A program made the translations under genes and the position numbers. Below the pieces are notes generated by a model. That model was not told the DNA's origin and made no database searches. It saw nothing but the letters and a program-made list of their open reading frames with translations. 64,000 nucleotides of DNA from contig NZ_LZFW01000002.1 in NCBI RefSeq assembly GCF_001676025.1, positions 248,001 to 312,000 of the forward strand, written 5' to 3'. This DNA comes from Vibrio sp. UCD-FRSSP16_30 (lineage in GTDB: Bacteria > Pseudomonadota > Gammaproteobacteria > Enterobacterales > Vibrionaceae). Of this stretch, positions 1-9,858 are shown in pieces (the stretch's first letter is position 1; the number at the start of each line of letters is the position of its first letter).

Positions 1-35
1 GCCATAATGGTTGCGACGTTAGGTCAATAATTCTG

Positions 36-51
36 ACGCAAACGCTTGCGA
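36..51. promoter_or_regulatory. PurR-like operator overlapping the pyrBI -35
   Basis: The 16-mer ACGCAAACGCTTGCGA has perfect CGCAA/TTGCG arms (37-41 and 46-50) around the central ACGC. It closely resembles the PurR box consensus ACGCAAACGTTTTCGT, and its right arm is the -35 hexamer. A repressor bound here would block RNA polymerase. That PurR is the binder is inferred; another LacI-family protein could recognise it. Confidence 0.5.
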
Positions 52-73
52 TCACATTATGAGAGCGTATAAT
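46..73 (+). promoter_or_regulatory. pyrBI promoter
   Basis: A TTGCGA -35 element (46-51) and a perfect TATAAT -10 (68-73) are separated by 16 bases, just upstream of the leader peptide. It is the only strong sigma-70-like pair before pyrB. A LacI-family palindrome covers the -35 element (separate entry). Confidence 0.75.
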
Positions 74-99
74 TCCAAACGATAAATTAGGAGGGTTGT

Positions 100-177
100 A
101 TGCTGCACCGTAGCACTCTAAACGTAATTCAGAAACACAGCCAATGCCGTGTTCGACTCCTATTTATTCAGAATTAA
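100..177 (+). CDS. pyrL: pyrBI leader peptide
   Basis: A 25-codon ORF begins MLHRSTLNVI, ends in TAA and is preceded by a strong TAGGAGGG ribosome binding site. It stops just before the attenuator terminator at 181-208. In enteric pyrBI operons a leader peptide couples translation to UTP-sensitive pausing: at low UTP the ribosome catches up with the paused polymerase and prevents the terminator folding. A possible pause hairpin (135-141 with 146-152, one mismatch) lies inside the ORF, followed by a pyrimidine-rich stretch. It is shorter than the 44-codon E. coli leader. Function is inferred from position and architecture. Confidence 0.75.
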   Translation: MLHRSTLNVIQKHSQCRVRLLFIQN

Positions 178-180
178 TTC

Positions 181-208
181 TAGCCTCCCTTTTTAGGGGG
201 GCTTTTTT
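181..208 (+). terminator. pyrBI attenuator (intrinsic terminator)
   Basis: The arms AGCCTCCC and GGGGGGCT flank a short T-rich loop and are followed by six Ts, 26 bases before the pyrB start. The position after pyrL and before pyrB identifies it as the UTP-controlled attenuator. Confidence 0.85.
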
Positions 209-233
209 GTGTGCACGACCAGGGGAATAGACC

Positions 234-1163
234 ATGCAAAACACGCTTTTCAATAAGCACATTATCTCCATTCCAGAGTTAAACCGTGAAGAGCTTGAGC
301 TTATTGTACAGACAGCTGGAAGACTCAAATTAGAGCCAATGCCTGAACTGATTAAGAATAAGGTAGTGGCTAGTTGCTTTTTTGAACCATCAACACGCAC
401 ACGTCTTTCGTTTGAAACCGCGATTCAAAGCATTGGCGGTAATGTCATTGGTTTTGATAACGATGGTAATACGTCACTGGCGAAAAAAGGCGAAACACTG
501 GCAGATTCTGTGCAAGTGATTTCAACTTATGTTGATGCGTTTGTCATGCGCCACCCTCAAGAAGGCGCTGCAAGACTTGCCTCTGAGTTTTCAAATGGTG
601 TTCCAGTCATTAACGCCGGGGATGGCTCAAACCAACACCCGACGCAAACACTGCTTGATCTGTTTACTATTTACGAAACTCAAGGTCGTTTAGACAAGAT
701 TAACATCGCCTTTGTTGGGGATTTAAAATATGGCCGTACCGTCCATTCCCTAACCCAAGCATTAGCTAAGTTTAATAACGTTCGCTTCTACTTCATCGCG
801 CCTGAAGCACTAGCGATGCCAGATTATATCTGCGAAGAATTAGACGAAGCATCTATTGAATACAGCCTGCACACAGACATGGAAAGTGTTATCCCTGAAC
901 TGGATATCCTGTACATGACTCGAGTTCAAAAAGAGCGTTTTGATGACTCTGAATATGCCCACATAAAATCGGCTTATATTCTTACTGCATCACTACTGAC
1001 CAATGCTCGCGATAATCTAAAAGTACTTCATCCGCTACCTCGCGTTGATGAAATCACGATAGATGTCGATAAAACTCCGTACGCTTACTATTTCTCTCAA
1101 GCAGAAAATGGTGTGTATGCGCGTGAAGCCTTGCTGGCTCTTGTTTTAAACCAAACCCTGTAA
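234..1163 (+). CDS. pyrB: Aspartate carbamoyltransferase catalytic chain
   Basis: Catalytic subunit of ATCase, which joins carbamoyl phosphate and L-aspartate in the first committed step of pyrimidine synthesis, in the cytoplasm. At 309 aa it matches the enterobacterial chain. The carbamoyl-phosphate loop [12 protein letters not shown] lies at about residues 50-61 (STRT 53-56), the mobile 80s loop carries SLAKK with Lys84, and HPTQ is at 135-138. pyrI follows after 16 bases, so the dodecameric class B enzyme regulated by CTP and ATP is expected. The upstream leader, attenuator and PurR-like box point to control by pyrimidine and possibly purine supply. Confidence 0.98.
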   Translation: MQNTLFNKHIISIPELNREELELIVQTAGRLKLEPMPELIKNKVVASCFFEPSTRTRLSFETAIQSIGGNVIGFDNDGNTSLAKKGETLADSVQVISTYVDAFVMRHPQEGAARLASEFSNGVPVINAGDGSNQHPTQTLLDLFTIYETQGRLDKINIAFVGDLKYGRTVHSLTQALAKFNNVRFYFIAPEALAMPDYICEELDEASIEYSLHTDMESVIPELDILYMTRVQKERFDDSEYAHIKSAYILTASLLTNARDNLKVLHPLPRVDEITIDVDKTPYAYYFSQAENGVYAREALLALVLNQTL

Positions 1164-1179
1164 TAGAGGAGATTTACTA

Positions 1180-1641
1180 ATGACTAAACCAACTCAATTA
1201 CAAGTTGAAGCAATTAAAAACGGCACTGTTATTGACCATATTCCAGCTCACGTTGGCATTAAGGTTCTAAAACTGTTCTCTATGCACAAATCTAATGAGC
1301 GCGTCACGATTGGCCTAAACCTGCCATCGTCTGCTCTTGGTGCAAAAGATATTCTGAAAATTGAAAACGTGTTCATCAATAAAGAGCAGGCAAACAAACT
1401 TGCCTTATATGCTCCTTATGCCACGGTTAATCAAATTGAAGACTATAGCGTTGTGAAAAAGCTGGAGCTTGAATTACCAAGCGCTGTGACCGGTGTCTTT
1501 GCTTGTCCAAACAGCAATTGCATTACTCATGGCGAGCCAGTAGAAAGCCATTTTAACGTGATCACAAAAAAAGAAAGTATTCGGTTGAAGTGCAAATACT
1601 GTGAAAAAGTTTATTCACGCGAAGTAGTCACTGAGCTATAA
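1180..1641 (+). CDS. pyrI: Aspartate carbamoyltransferase regulatory chain
   Basis: Regulatory subunit of ATCase; it binds CTP/ATP and contacts PyrB through a zinc domain. The four zinc ligands are present at Cys109, Cys114, Cys138 and Cys141 (CPNSNC and CKYC), in the same positions as in E. coli. The length of 153 aa is standard. The ATG follows an AGAGGAG ribosome binding site 16 bases after pyrB, so the two are cotranscribed. Confidence 0.98.
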   Translation: MTKPTQLQVEAIKNGTVIDHIPAHVGIKVLKLFSMHKSNERVTIGLNLPSSALGAKDILKIENVFINKEQANKLALYAPYATVNQIEDYSVVKKLELELPSAVTGVFACPNSNCITHGEPVESHFNVITKKESIRLKCKYCEKVYSREVVTEL

Positions 1642-1683
1642 ATAGCATCTGTATTAATAACCTAAGATTAGATGGAAATAAAA

Positions 1684-2073
1684 ATGACAAAAATACTTCA
1701 TACTGACAGTGCTCCAGCAGCAATCGGCCCTTACGTTCAAGGTGTTGATCTAGGTAGCATGGTTATGACTTCTGGACAGATCCCTGTCAACCCAGAAACT
1801 GGCGAAGTAGCCTCTGACATCGCAGCACAAACTAAGCAATCTCTTGCTAACGTTAAAGCTGTTGTTGAATCATCAGGTCTAAGCGTAACAGACATCGTTA
1901 AAATGACGGTATTTGTAAAAGATCTCAGCGACTTTGGCACAGTAAACGAAGTTTACGGCCAGTTCTTTGATGCACACAATGTAGCAAACTACCCTGCACG
2001 TTCATGTGTAGAAGTAGCTCGCCTACCTAAAGATGTTGGTATCGAAATCGAAGCTATTGCAGTTCGTAAATAA
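1684..2073 (+). CDS. ridA: RidA family 2-iminobutanoate/2-iminopropanoate deaminase
   Basis: RidA/YjgF/UK114 enzyme that hydrolyses reactive imine intermediates released by PLP enzymes, protecting other PLP-dependent proteins. The conserved PARSCVEV segment with the substrate-carboxylate Arg lies about two thirds along, and the protein ends EIEAIAVRK as usual. I chose the ATG at 1684 (129 aa, MTKILHTDS) over the in-frame ATG at 1672: it has a GGA ribosome binding site at good spacing and gives the normal family length. It is probably the third gene of the pyrBI transcript, closed by the terminator at 2093. Confidence 0.93.
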   Translation: MTKILHTDSAPAAIGPYVQGVDLGSMVMTSGQIPVNPETGEVASDIAAQTKQSLANVKAVVESSGLSVTDIVKMTVFVKDLSDFGTVNEVYGQFFDAHNVANYPARSCVEVARLPKDVGIEIEAIAVRK

Positions 2074-2092
2074 GCAGTAAATTGTTTATAGC

Positions 2093-2118
2093 AAAAAGGG
2101 AGCTTTCGCTCCCTTTTT
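2093..2118 (+). terminator. Intrinsic terminator after ridA
   Basis: Stem AAAGGGAGC / GCTCCCTTT with loop TTTC, followed by a T tract. It ends the pyrBI-ridA transcript and sits just before the 3' end of the convergent acyltransferase gene. Confidence 0.9.
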
Positions 2119-2121
2119 TCA

Positions 2122-2149
2122 GTTCTAGGTTCTAGGTTCTAGGTTCTAA
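2122..2149. repeat. Four tandem GTTCTAG heptamers
   Basis: GTTCTAG occurs three times in perfect tandem (2122-2128, 2129-2135, 2136-2142), followed by GTTCTAA (2143-2149). The array overlaps the last codons and stop of the minus-strand acyltransferase gene. Seven is not a multiple of three, so unit gain or loss changes the downstream reading frame. Confidence 0.9.
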
Positions 2150-2893
2150 ATGATTTTTCACGCCATCAGCGGCGTTTCTTGCATCAACTTCTTCATCTAA
2201 CTGCTTTAGTTTTTCTGCCATTTGAGTACGGCAAGTTTCCGCAAGCTTACGAACATCTGACTTACTATATTCAGTGGTATCAACAGGAGGTAGCATTTCA
2301 ACAATCACATGACCGTTGTTCCAACGATTCAGTTTGATCTTACCTTGTGTCGTACTACAAACAATTGGGATGACTGGCGTTTCAGCGCCAATTGCGGTGT
2401 GGAATGCACCCGTTTTAAAAGGCAGTAAACCACGTCCACGTGAGCGAGTACCTTCAGGAAACATCCAAACAGATAAGCGAGTTTGCTTCATCTTATCAAC
2501 GACTTGATCAATCGTTCCTTTTGCTTTTGAACGATTAGCACGGTCAATCAGGATATTACCCGTCACCCAGTACAATTGACCAAATAAAGGCAGCCACAGT
2601 AGGCTCTTCTTACCCACAGTCACAACATTCGGTGTTACCGCTGACGACACTGTGAATAAATCCCAAGAGTTCTGGTGGTTGGCAATGTAAGTTGCTTGAC
2701 CTCTCTTATAGGCATCCTCTGGTAATCTAAGCTCTAATTTAATACCAAACACTCGGTGCATAGCACCAAAGTAACGACCAAATCTAAATACGTGTTTAGG
2801 ATTTCTAGGGCTAAATAGGCAGTAGCCACAACCAAATACAAACATCATTATGGCAAAAATGAATACCAAAAATAGGCGCAGTAAAGCAATCAT
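2132..2893 (-). CDS. PlsC-like 1-acyl-sn-glycerol-3-phosphate acyltransferase
   Basis: Membrane-bound acyltransferase expected to add the sn-2 acyl chain to lysophosphatidic acid, giving phosphatidic acid. An N-terminal hydrophobic segment (about 5-25) precedes the catalytic NHQNSWD box (His73 to Asp78), and motif III FPEGTRSRG begins at 145. VIPIV corresponds to motif IV. The length of 253 aa fits the PlsC family. The C-terminal LEPRT and the stop are written by the GTTCTAG repeat array, so the extreme C-terminus may vary between strains. It is monocistronic and convergent with ridA. Vibrios may carry more than one PlsC paralogue, so I leave the symbol blank. Confidence 0.88.
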   Translation of the reverse strand: MIALLRLFLVFIFAIMMFVFGCGYCLFSPRNPKHVFRFGRYFGAMHRVFGIKLELRLPEDAYKRGQATYIANHQNSWDLFTVSSAVTPNVVTVGKKSLLWLPLFGQLYWVTGNILIDRANRSKAKGTIDQVVDKMKQTRLSVWMFPEGTRSRGRGLLPFKTGAFHTAIGAETPVIPIVCSTTQGKIKLNRWNNGHVIVEMLPPVDTTEYSKSDVRKLAETCRTQMAEKLKQLDEEVDARNAADGVKNHLEPRT

Positions 2894-3086
2894 TATTTAA
2901 TTCCTAGCGATAACTTTCGCTGATTAATTGTCGTCCCCGAACAATCACAGTTTGAGATGATTATTTGAGGAACGGTTATTTTTATTAGTATTCAAAGACC
3001 ACAAGGTCAAACTAACGGTATTATTGCTAACGTAACTCATACCAATCGCAGTAAGTAACGGCAAGCCTTTCGCTAAGTCTACCAAA

Positions 3087-3117
3087 TAAAAAAGCCGAAA
3101 CCACACGGTTTCGGCCT
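3087..3117 (-). terminator. Intrinsic terminator after murA
   Basis: On the minus strand GGCCGAAACC / GGTTTCGGC forms a GC-rich stem followed by a run of Ts. It lies 24 bases after the murA stop and ends the mla-ibaG-murA operon. The rest of the 2894-3140 gap holds only the presumed promoter region of the acyltransferase gene. Confidence 0.88.
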
Positions 3118-3140
3118 GAAATAGCGCTTAAATTGCGTAA

Positions 3141-4418
<1,278 letters not shown>

Positions 4419-4673
4419 TTAAAGCGACATTAGTTTTTTATCACGCTGCCACTCTTCTGGAGTGTAAGCTTTGATAGAAAGTGCGTGAATCTCATTAGTT
4501 TTAATGTATTCGGTTAAAGGGGCATAAATAAATTGCTGCTTTTTAACACGGCTCATACCATCAAAAGTTGCATCAACAGCAATAACTTCAAAATGGCTGC
4601 CTTCCCCTTTTACTTGAATTTCTTCTAGCTGCAACGCGTCGTCGAGCAATTTTTTAACTTGTGTACTATCCAC
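4419..4673 (-). CDS. ibaG: BolA family iron metabolism protein IbaG
   Basis: Small BolA-like protein (formerly YrbA) linked to acid stress and iron-sulfur handling with monothiol glutaredoxins. The [11 protein letters not shown] segment and the ending [13 protein letters not shown] are the family core, with the invariant BolA His in HALSI. I place the start at the GTG at 4673, giving 84 aa: it lies one base after the mlaB stop, has a GAGGG ribosome binding site at good spacing, and matches E. coli IbaG in length. An upstream in-frame TTG at 4691 would add six residues inside mlaB and is less likely. Confidence 0.9.
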   Translation of the reverse strand: MDSTQVKKLLDDALQLEEIQVKGEGSHFEVIAVDATFDGMSRVKKQQFIYAPLTEYIKTNEIHALSIKAYTPEEWQRDKKLMSL

Positions 4674-4674
4674 T

Positions 4675-4998
4675 TTAACCCTCAGTTTCAATATCTATAT
4701 GCTCGGCCAATAACGGCATTGCATTGCTCACTTCAAATAAAGTCAGCAGTCTATTTGGTACAGATCGCAACATTATATGGCAGTTACGATTTTTTGCATG
4801 TTCAATCGTATGCAGAATGAGTGCCATTGCTGCAGAATCAGGATTTACTATCCCTTTTAGATTGATGTCTAATCGTTCTGTCTTAGGTTGCCATCCCTGA
4901 ATTTGCTTCCAAAGCTTTGGAATGCTATTTCGATTAAGCACACCACTTAATGTAGCGTGCTGATCGTCAACGATGTTCCAGGTTGCTTCACTATTCAT
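4675..4998 (-). CDS. mlaB: STAS-domain component of the Mla lipid transporter
   Basis: Cytoplasmic STAS protein that binds and stabilises the MlaF ATPase in the MlaFEDB complex, which handles phospholipids mislocalised to the outer-membrane outer leaflet. The 107-aa chain has the STAS pattern, with the conserved [12 protein letters not shown] segment corresponding to the loop and helix that contact the ATPase. Its ATG overlaps the mlaC stop (TAATG), so translation is coupled. Confidence 0.93.
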   Translation of the reverse strand: MNSEATWNIVDDQHATLSGVLNRNSIPKLWKQIQGWQPKTERLDINLKGIVNPDSAAMALILHTIEHAKNRNCHIMLRSVPNRLLTLFEVSNAMPLLAEHIDIETEG

Positions 4999-5639
4999 TA
5001 TTTTGCTTCATCATAATGAATAGGCGTTTTAGATAAACGTTCTAGCTCTTTAGTGACCGCAGGCAAACCATCTTTACGGATTTTGCTGCCCCACTCTGAT
5101 TGCTTGCTTGAAAGTAGACTCACACCTTCTGCAACCATATCAAAAGCTTGCCATTCATTGGTTTTCTTATCTTTGCGCCATTTAAACTCTAAGTTAATCG
5201 GCGGTCGTTTTCCGTCAACAATCTTTACAGGAATAGATACTATACGTTGGTCGTCTCTTATAGAGCGCGCTTTCGCATATTGAATATCCTGATCTTTATA
5301 TTGAGTCAGTACTTGCGCATAAGCCGTGACTAAGTAGTTGCGAAATGCCGCAAGAAACTCATTCACTTCTTGTTTGTCTGCGTGTCTTAGATAATTACCG
5401 AGCACCTTTAAGCCTGCGTAACGATCATTCACATATGGCATTAATTCTTCTTCAACCACAACTTTTAGTTCTTCTGGAGACTGTCTTAATTGAGCTTGCT
5501 CGCTTTTCAGTCTGGCAAAAGTACTGCTGCCTACTGCTTCCATCATTTGGTATGGCTGCGTTTTGTCTATGGTATTTCCCCACGCAATTGCTGAAGAAAA
5601 CATAAAAATTAATGCGATTAATCTATTCATATATTTCAT
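4998..5639 (-). CDS. mlaC: Periplasmic phospholipid-binding protein MlaC
   Basis: Soluble periplasmic shuttle carrying phospholipid between the outer-membrane MlaA complex and inner-membrane MlaFEDB. An N-terminal signal peptide (MKYMNRLIALIFMFSSAIAW) is followed by an MlaC/Ttg2D domain with the typical RNYLVTAYAQVLTQY helix region; 213 aa is normal. The ATG at 5639 has a GGAAA ribosome binding site within the mlaD end; an internal ATG at 5630 is an alternative. mlaA is not in this window. Confidence 0.95.
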   Translation of the reverse strand: MKYMNRLIALIFMFSSAIAWGNTIDKTQPYQMMEAVGSSTFARLKSEQAQLRQSPEELKVVVEEELMPYVNDRYAGLKVLGNYLRHADKQEVNEFLAAFRNYLVTAYAQVLTQYKDQDIQYAKARSIRDDQRIVSIPVKIVDGKRPPINLEFKWRKDKKTNEWQAFDMVAEGVSLLSSKQSEWGSKIRKDGLPAVTKELERLSKTPIHYDEAK

Positions 5640-5641
5640 GG

Positions 5642-6121
5642 CTATTTTCCTGAACCGTCACCTAGGCTATACATAAACTGCCCAATCAAATCTTCGAGCA
5701 CCAATGCTGATTTGGTATCTTCAATTTTGTCGCCATCTTTTAGCAACTCAGCATCTTCATCAATAAAGCCTGGAATTAAGCTAATGTATTGTTCGCCAAT
5801 AAGGCCTGATGTCAAAATGTGGGCACTTGAAGTATCAGGGAAGTGTCCGTAACGCTCTTCGATGGTTAATGTTACCACCGGCGTGTAATATTCCGTATCT
5901 AAGGTGATATCCGCAACTCGACCCACAACAACTCCTCCCACTTTTACAGGGGAGCGTACTTTAAGGCTGCCAATATTATCGAAATATGCTTTAAGTTTGT
6001 AATTATCTTGGCTTCCTAGCGAGCGAACATCCGCAACCTTAAATACCATAAATAGGGCAGCAAGAATGCCTAAAATAATAAAACTACCTACCCACAATTC
6101 TAACTTCCGTGATTGATTCAT
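5642..6121 (-). CDS. mlaD: MCE-domain protein MlaD
   Basis: Inner-membrane substrate-binding subunit that forms a hexameric ring on the periplasmic face of MlaFEDB. One N-terminal membrane helix (about 10-27) precedes a single MCE domain with the typical KVRSPVKVGGVVVGRV motif. At 159 aa it is slightly shorter than E. coli MlaD (about 183) because the low-complexity C-terminal tail is short. It is two bases from mlaE and two bases from mlaC. Confidence 0.95.
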   Translation of the reverse strand: MNQSRKLELWVGSFIILGILAALFMVFKVADVRSLGSQDNYKLKAYFDNIGSLKVRSPVKVGGVVVGRVADITLDTEYYTPVVTLTIEERYGHFPDTSSAHILTSGLIGEQYISLIPGFIDEDAELLKDGDKIEDTKSALVLEDLIGQFMYSLGDGSGK

Positions 6122-6123
6122 AA

Positions 6124-6915
6124 TTAACTTCCAAACATTAATGCTGTTAAAACAAAGTCTAAGCCCAACACGGCTAGAGAAGAATGCACAACGGTACGAG
6201 TCGTTGCTTGGCTAATTCCTTCAGAGGTCGGAATAGCATCATAGCCATTAAACAGGGCAATCCACACAATAGTTACCGCGAACACCAAAGATTTCAGTAA
6301 GCTATTACCTACATCTCTGCCTAGCTCAACCGAAGATTGCATCGTAGACCAAAAACTGCCCTGATCAATCCCCTTCCAATCCACACCGACTAAGTGACCG
6401 CCTAAAATACCCACAGCGATAAAAATCATTGTGAGTAGAGGCATCGAAATTACACCGGCCCAGAATCTTGGGTTAATGATACGTTTTAAAGGATCTACCG
6501 CCATCATCTCTAGGCTGGATAATTGCTCTGTCGCTTTCATCAAACCGATTTCGGCGGTAAGCGCTGAACCTGCGCGCCCAGCAAATAATAGTGCTGTCAC
6601 GACTGGCCCTAATTCACGCAGCAAGGATAACGAAACCATTTGCCCTAAGCTGCCTTCTGCACCGTAATCGACGAGTACCACATAACCTTGCAGGCTAAGC
6701 ACCATACCGATAAACAAACCTGAGACCAAAGTAATCACTAATGATTGCGCACCTACTGAGTAAAGTTGCTTAAACAGTAAAGGCATACTTTTCAAAGGCT
6801 GAGGTTTGCTTACCAGAGCGCCAAACATCATGAGAGTTGCGCGCCCAAAAGAACGGCTGACTCTAATTCCTGATGCTCCTACATCGGCTACTTTATTGAT
6901 AACCCTAGACATCAT
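6124..6915 (-). CDS. mlaE: Mla lipid transporter permease
   Basis: Integral membrane permease of the MlaFEDB ABC transporter. The 263 residues contain several hydrophobic helices and the family segment [23 protein letters not shown], shortened here, which forms the coupling region. The start ATG overlaps the mlaF stop (ATGA), so the two genes are translationally coupled. Confidence 0.95.
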   Translation of the reverse strand: MMSRVINKVADVGASGIRVSRSFGRATLMMFGALVSKPQPLKSMPLLFKQLYSVGAQSLVITLVSGLFIGMVLSLQGYVVLVDYGAEGSLGQMVSLSLLRELGPVVTALLFAGRAGSALTAEIGLMKATEQLSSLEMMAVDPLKRIINPRFWAGVISMPLLTMIFIAVGILGGHLVGVDWKGIDQGSFWSTMQSSVELGRDVGNSLLKSLVFAVTIVWIALFNGYDAIPTSEGISQATTRTVVHSSLAVLGLDFVLTALMFGS

Positions 6916-7715
6916 GATTGAAATAAATCCTTTTCTAGTGATGACGATGGAAACGCAAACGGCACTGCTCCATCAGCATGTCCTTTTAAAAATTGCAGTA
7001 CTCTTGGATCGTCACTTTGTTCTATTTGTGCTGGTGTACCACTGGCGATGACTTTTTGTTCTGCCACCAAATAAACGTAATCTGCAATGCTCATCACTTC
7101 TGGTACGTCATGTGATACCACAATAGAGGTAATCCCTAGCGCTTGATTAAGTTTTTTTATCAGCTCTACTAGTACGCCCATAGTTATTGGATCTTGCCCA
7201 ACAAAAGGCTCATCGTACATAACAACTTCAGGATCCAAAGCAATCGCTCTTGCCAATGCCACTCGGCGAGTCATGCCGCCAGACAGTTCACTGGGCATTA
7301 ATTCTGCCGCGCCGCGCAACCCTACAGCTTCTAGTTTTAACAAAACGATGGTGCGAATAAAAGACTCAGAAAGATCGGTATGCTCGCGAATCGGAAAAGC
7401 CACATTCTCAAAAACCGTCAGATCCGTAAATAACGCGCCAGATTGAAACAGCATGCTCATTTTTTTACGAACTTGAAATAGTTGGCTTCGGCTAAGGGCA
7501 GGAATATTATTCTGCTCAAACCATATATCACCGCTGTCAGGCTGTATCTGTCCACCAATCAATTTGAGTAGTGTCGTTTTACCTATACCTGATGGACCCA
7601 TGATCGCGGTAATCTTTCCTTCTGGTACCGACAGATTAATCTGGTCAAATACCACTCTAGAACCCCGAGAAAATGTCACATTTTTTAAGGTGATTTTGCT
7701 TTTGTCTTCGAGCAT
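6912..7715 (-). CDS. mlaF: Mla lipid transporter ATPase
   Basis: ABC ATPase that powers MlaFEDB. Walker [10 protein letters not shown] lies near residue 40, the signature is LSGGMTRR, Walker B ends MYDEPF, and the H-loop is VVSHD. I chose the ATG at 7715 (267 aa) because an AAGGAG ribosome binding site sits five bases upstream; a GTG at 7721 would overlap that site. It is first in the mlaFEDCB-ibaG-murA operon, whose promoter should lie between 7716 and 7904 with yrbG divergent. Confidence 0.95.
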   Translation of the reverse strand: MLEDKSKITLKNVTFSRGSRVVFDQINLSVPEGKITAIMGPSGIGKTTLLKLIGGQIQPDSGDIWFEQNNIPALSRSQLFQVRKKMSMLFQSGALFTDLTVFENVAFPIREHTDLSESFIRTIVLLKLEAVGLRGAAELMPSELSGGMTRRVALARAIALDPEVVMYDEPFVGQDPITMGVLVELIKKLNQALGITSIVVSHDVPEVMSIADYVYLVAEQKVIASGTPAQIEQSDDPRVLQFLKGHADGAVPFAFPSSSLEKDLFQS

Positions 7716-7904
7716 TAACACTCCTTGTTAAGACCTCAAACCAGTCACATATCAAAAAGGTTGAATAAATCAGTGAGTTGGTCGAGTTAATCATAGGAAT
7801 TTTATCAGACTTGTGTGTAAATAATTCGTCTAAAATCTTCCCTTTTTGACAGCTTAACGTCAAAATCACTGTTTAACTCGTATCAATTAATAAAGAGCAC
7901 ATAA

Positions 7905-8870
7905 ATGATCTCAGCGATTTGTCTTCTTGTCGTCGGTTTAATCATGCTGGTTTGGAGTGCCGATAGACTGGTATTCGGTTCAGCAGCCCTTGCTAGGAAC
8001 TTTGGAATATCACCGCTTGTTATCGGTATGACCATTCTTGCTATGGGTTCTTCCGCGCCTGAAATGATGGTTTCCGCAACCGCCGCTTTAGACGGCAGAA
8101 CAGATACAGCTGTAGGTAATGTGCTGGGTTCTAACATCGCGAACATTGCTTTAATTATCGGTATTACGGCGCTAGTAAAACCTTTGACGGTGAACTCTGG
8201 CGTACTAAAACGTGAATTACCTCTAATGATTGGTGTCACGCTCATTGCTGGCGGCATTATGTGGAACCATTATCTTGGTTTCATGGAAGGTGTGTTGTTA
8301 GTGGCGCTCTTTTTTGCGTTTATTCTGGCAATGCTACACATTTCTCGCACTGAGAAGAAAAAAGGCGATACCTTGGTTGTCGATCAGGAATCTGAAGTTC
8401 CCGATGGCGTAGCCAATAAAAAAGCGGCCTTTTGGATTGTAGTCGGTCTTATCCTGCTACCTATTTCCGCCAACCTTCTAGTGAATAACGCGGTTTATAT
8501 TGCCAAATATTTTGGGATGAGCGATCTGGTGATTGGACTGACAATCATCGCTATCGGTACTAGCCTTCCTGAGTTAGCTGCTTCCTTAGCCGGCGTAATG
8601 AAGGGCGAAGATGATATGGCCATCGGTAATATCATTGGCTCTAATGTGTTTAACATACTTGCCGTTATGGGTATCCCCGGCCTATTAAACCCATCGTTTT
8701 TAAATGAAAATGCGATGAACCGAGATTTTTGGGTCATGCTGGGCGTATCGCTACTGTTAGTAGTCATGGCATTGGGTAAATCTCAACGGATAAATCGAAT
8801 AGAAGGCGGCATACTGTTTGTGTTGTTTATCGCCTATCAAAGTTACTTATTCATCAATGTTGGCGCATAA
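7905..8870 (+). CDS. yrbG: YrbG-like sodium/calcium exchanger family protein
   Basis: Ten-helix inner-membrane protein of the CaCA (Na+/Ca2+ antiporter) family, 321 aa. The two inverted alpha repeats carry the ion-binding motifs GSSAPEMMVSA (near residue 48) and GTSLPELAASL (second half), each with the conserved acidic residue, plus GNVLGSN and GNIIGSN. It is first in the kdsD-lpt operon and divergent from mla, the same arrangement as in E. coli. The transported ion in this organism is not shown by the sequence. Confidence 0.92.
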   Translation: MISAICLLVVGLIMLVWSADRLVFGSAALARNFGISPLVIGMTILAMGSSAPEMMVSATAALDGRTDTAVGNVLGSNIANIALIIGITALVKPLTVNSGVLKRELPLMIGVTLIAGGIMWNHYLGFMEGVLLVALFFAFILAMLHISRTEKKKGDTLVVDQESEVPDGVANKKAAFWIVVGLILLPISANLLVNNAVYIAKYFGMSDLVIGLTIIAIGTSLPELAASLAGVMKGEDDMAIGNIIGSNVFNILAVMGIPGLLNPSFLNENAMNRDFWVMLGVSLLLVVMALGKSQRINRIEGGILFVLFIAYQSYLFINVGA

Positions 8871-8880
8871 GGAAAGTCTC

Positions 8881-9855
8881 ATGACATCTAAGTTTGACTA
8901 TCAAAAAGCCGCACAAAATGTACTGGATACAGAAATTGCTGGGCTGACACAACTTGCTCAGTATTTTAACCATGATTTCGATAAAGCCTGCGATACTATT
9001 CTTGGCAACAAGCACGGTAAAGTCGTGGTTATGGGAATGGGTAAATCAGGGCACATCGGCAAAAAGATTGCGGCAACCCTTGCCAGTACCGGAACCTCAG
9101 CGTTTTTTGTTCATCCTGGGGAAGCCGCTCATGGCGACTTAGGGATGATTGCTCCAAATGACATTGTGCTGGCAATTTCAAACTCAGGCGAGTCATCAGA
9201 AATTCTGTCTCTATTTTCTGTCTTAAAACGCCTTAACGTGCAAATTATTAGCATGACAGGTAAGCCAACATCAAATATGGCTAAACTGGCAGACATTCAC
9301 CTTTGCATTGCTGTACCTAATGAGGCTTGCCCTATTGAGCTTGCGCCCACTAGTAGCACTACAGCAACCCTAGTCATGGGTGATGCACTGGCAATGGCAT
9401 TGATGCAAGCCAGAGGCTTTACCGCCGAAGACTTTGCACTGTCTCATCCGGGCGGCGCTTTAGGTCGAAAACTGTTATTAAAATTAGAAAACATTATGCA
9501 TACTGGTGTATCAGTTCCTAAAGTTACAGCAGATGCCTTAATTAAAGACGCACTGATTGAAATCAGTGAGAAAGGTCTTGGCATGACGGCTATCGTCAAT
9601 GAACAAGATCAGGTGTTGGGTATCTTTACTGACGGGGATTTACGTCGCTTATTAGATAAGCGTATCGATATTCATAGCACCAAAATTGGTGATGTAATGT
9701 CAAAGAATCCTAGTTTTGTTTCGCCATCTCTACTGGCGGTTGAAGGGCTCAATATCATGCAACAACGCAGTATTACTGCACTATTGTTGTGTGAAGATAA
9801 TAAATTGGTTGGCGCACTCAACATGCACGACCTTCTTAAAGCTGGAGTAATGTAA
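8881..9855 (+). CDS. kdsD: Arabinose-5-phosphate isomerase
   Basis: Converts ribulose-5-phosphate to arabinose-5-phosphate, the first step to Kdo for LPS inner core. An N-terminal SIS domain contains the NSGESSEIL sugar-phosphate loop and the conserved SHPGGALGRKLL segment, followed by two CBS domains (about 205-320). I use the ATG at 8881 (324 aa, MTSKFDYQ) with an AAGGAAAG ribosome binding site; the longer frame from 8818 lies inside yrbG. kdsC follows immediately. Confidence 0.96.
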   Translation: MTSKFDYQKAAQNVLDTEIAGLTQLAQYFNHDFDKACDTILGNKHGKVVVMGMGKSGHIGKKIAATLASTGTSAFFVHPGEAAHGDLGMIAPNDIVLAISNSGESSEILSLFSVLKRLNVQIISMTGKPTSNMAKLADIHLCIAVPNEACPIELAPTSSTTATLVMGDALAMALMQARGFTAEDFALSHPGGALGRKLLLKLENIMHTGVSVPKVTADALIKDALIEISEKGLGMTAIVNEQDQVLGIFTDGDLRRLLDKRIDIHSTKIGDVMSKNPSFVSPSLLAVEGLNIMQQRSITALLLCEDNKLVGALNMHDLLKAGVM

Positions 9856-9858
9856 TTC

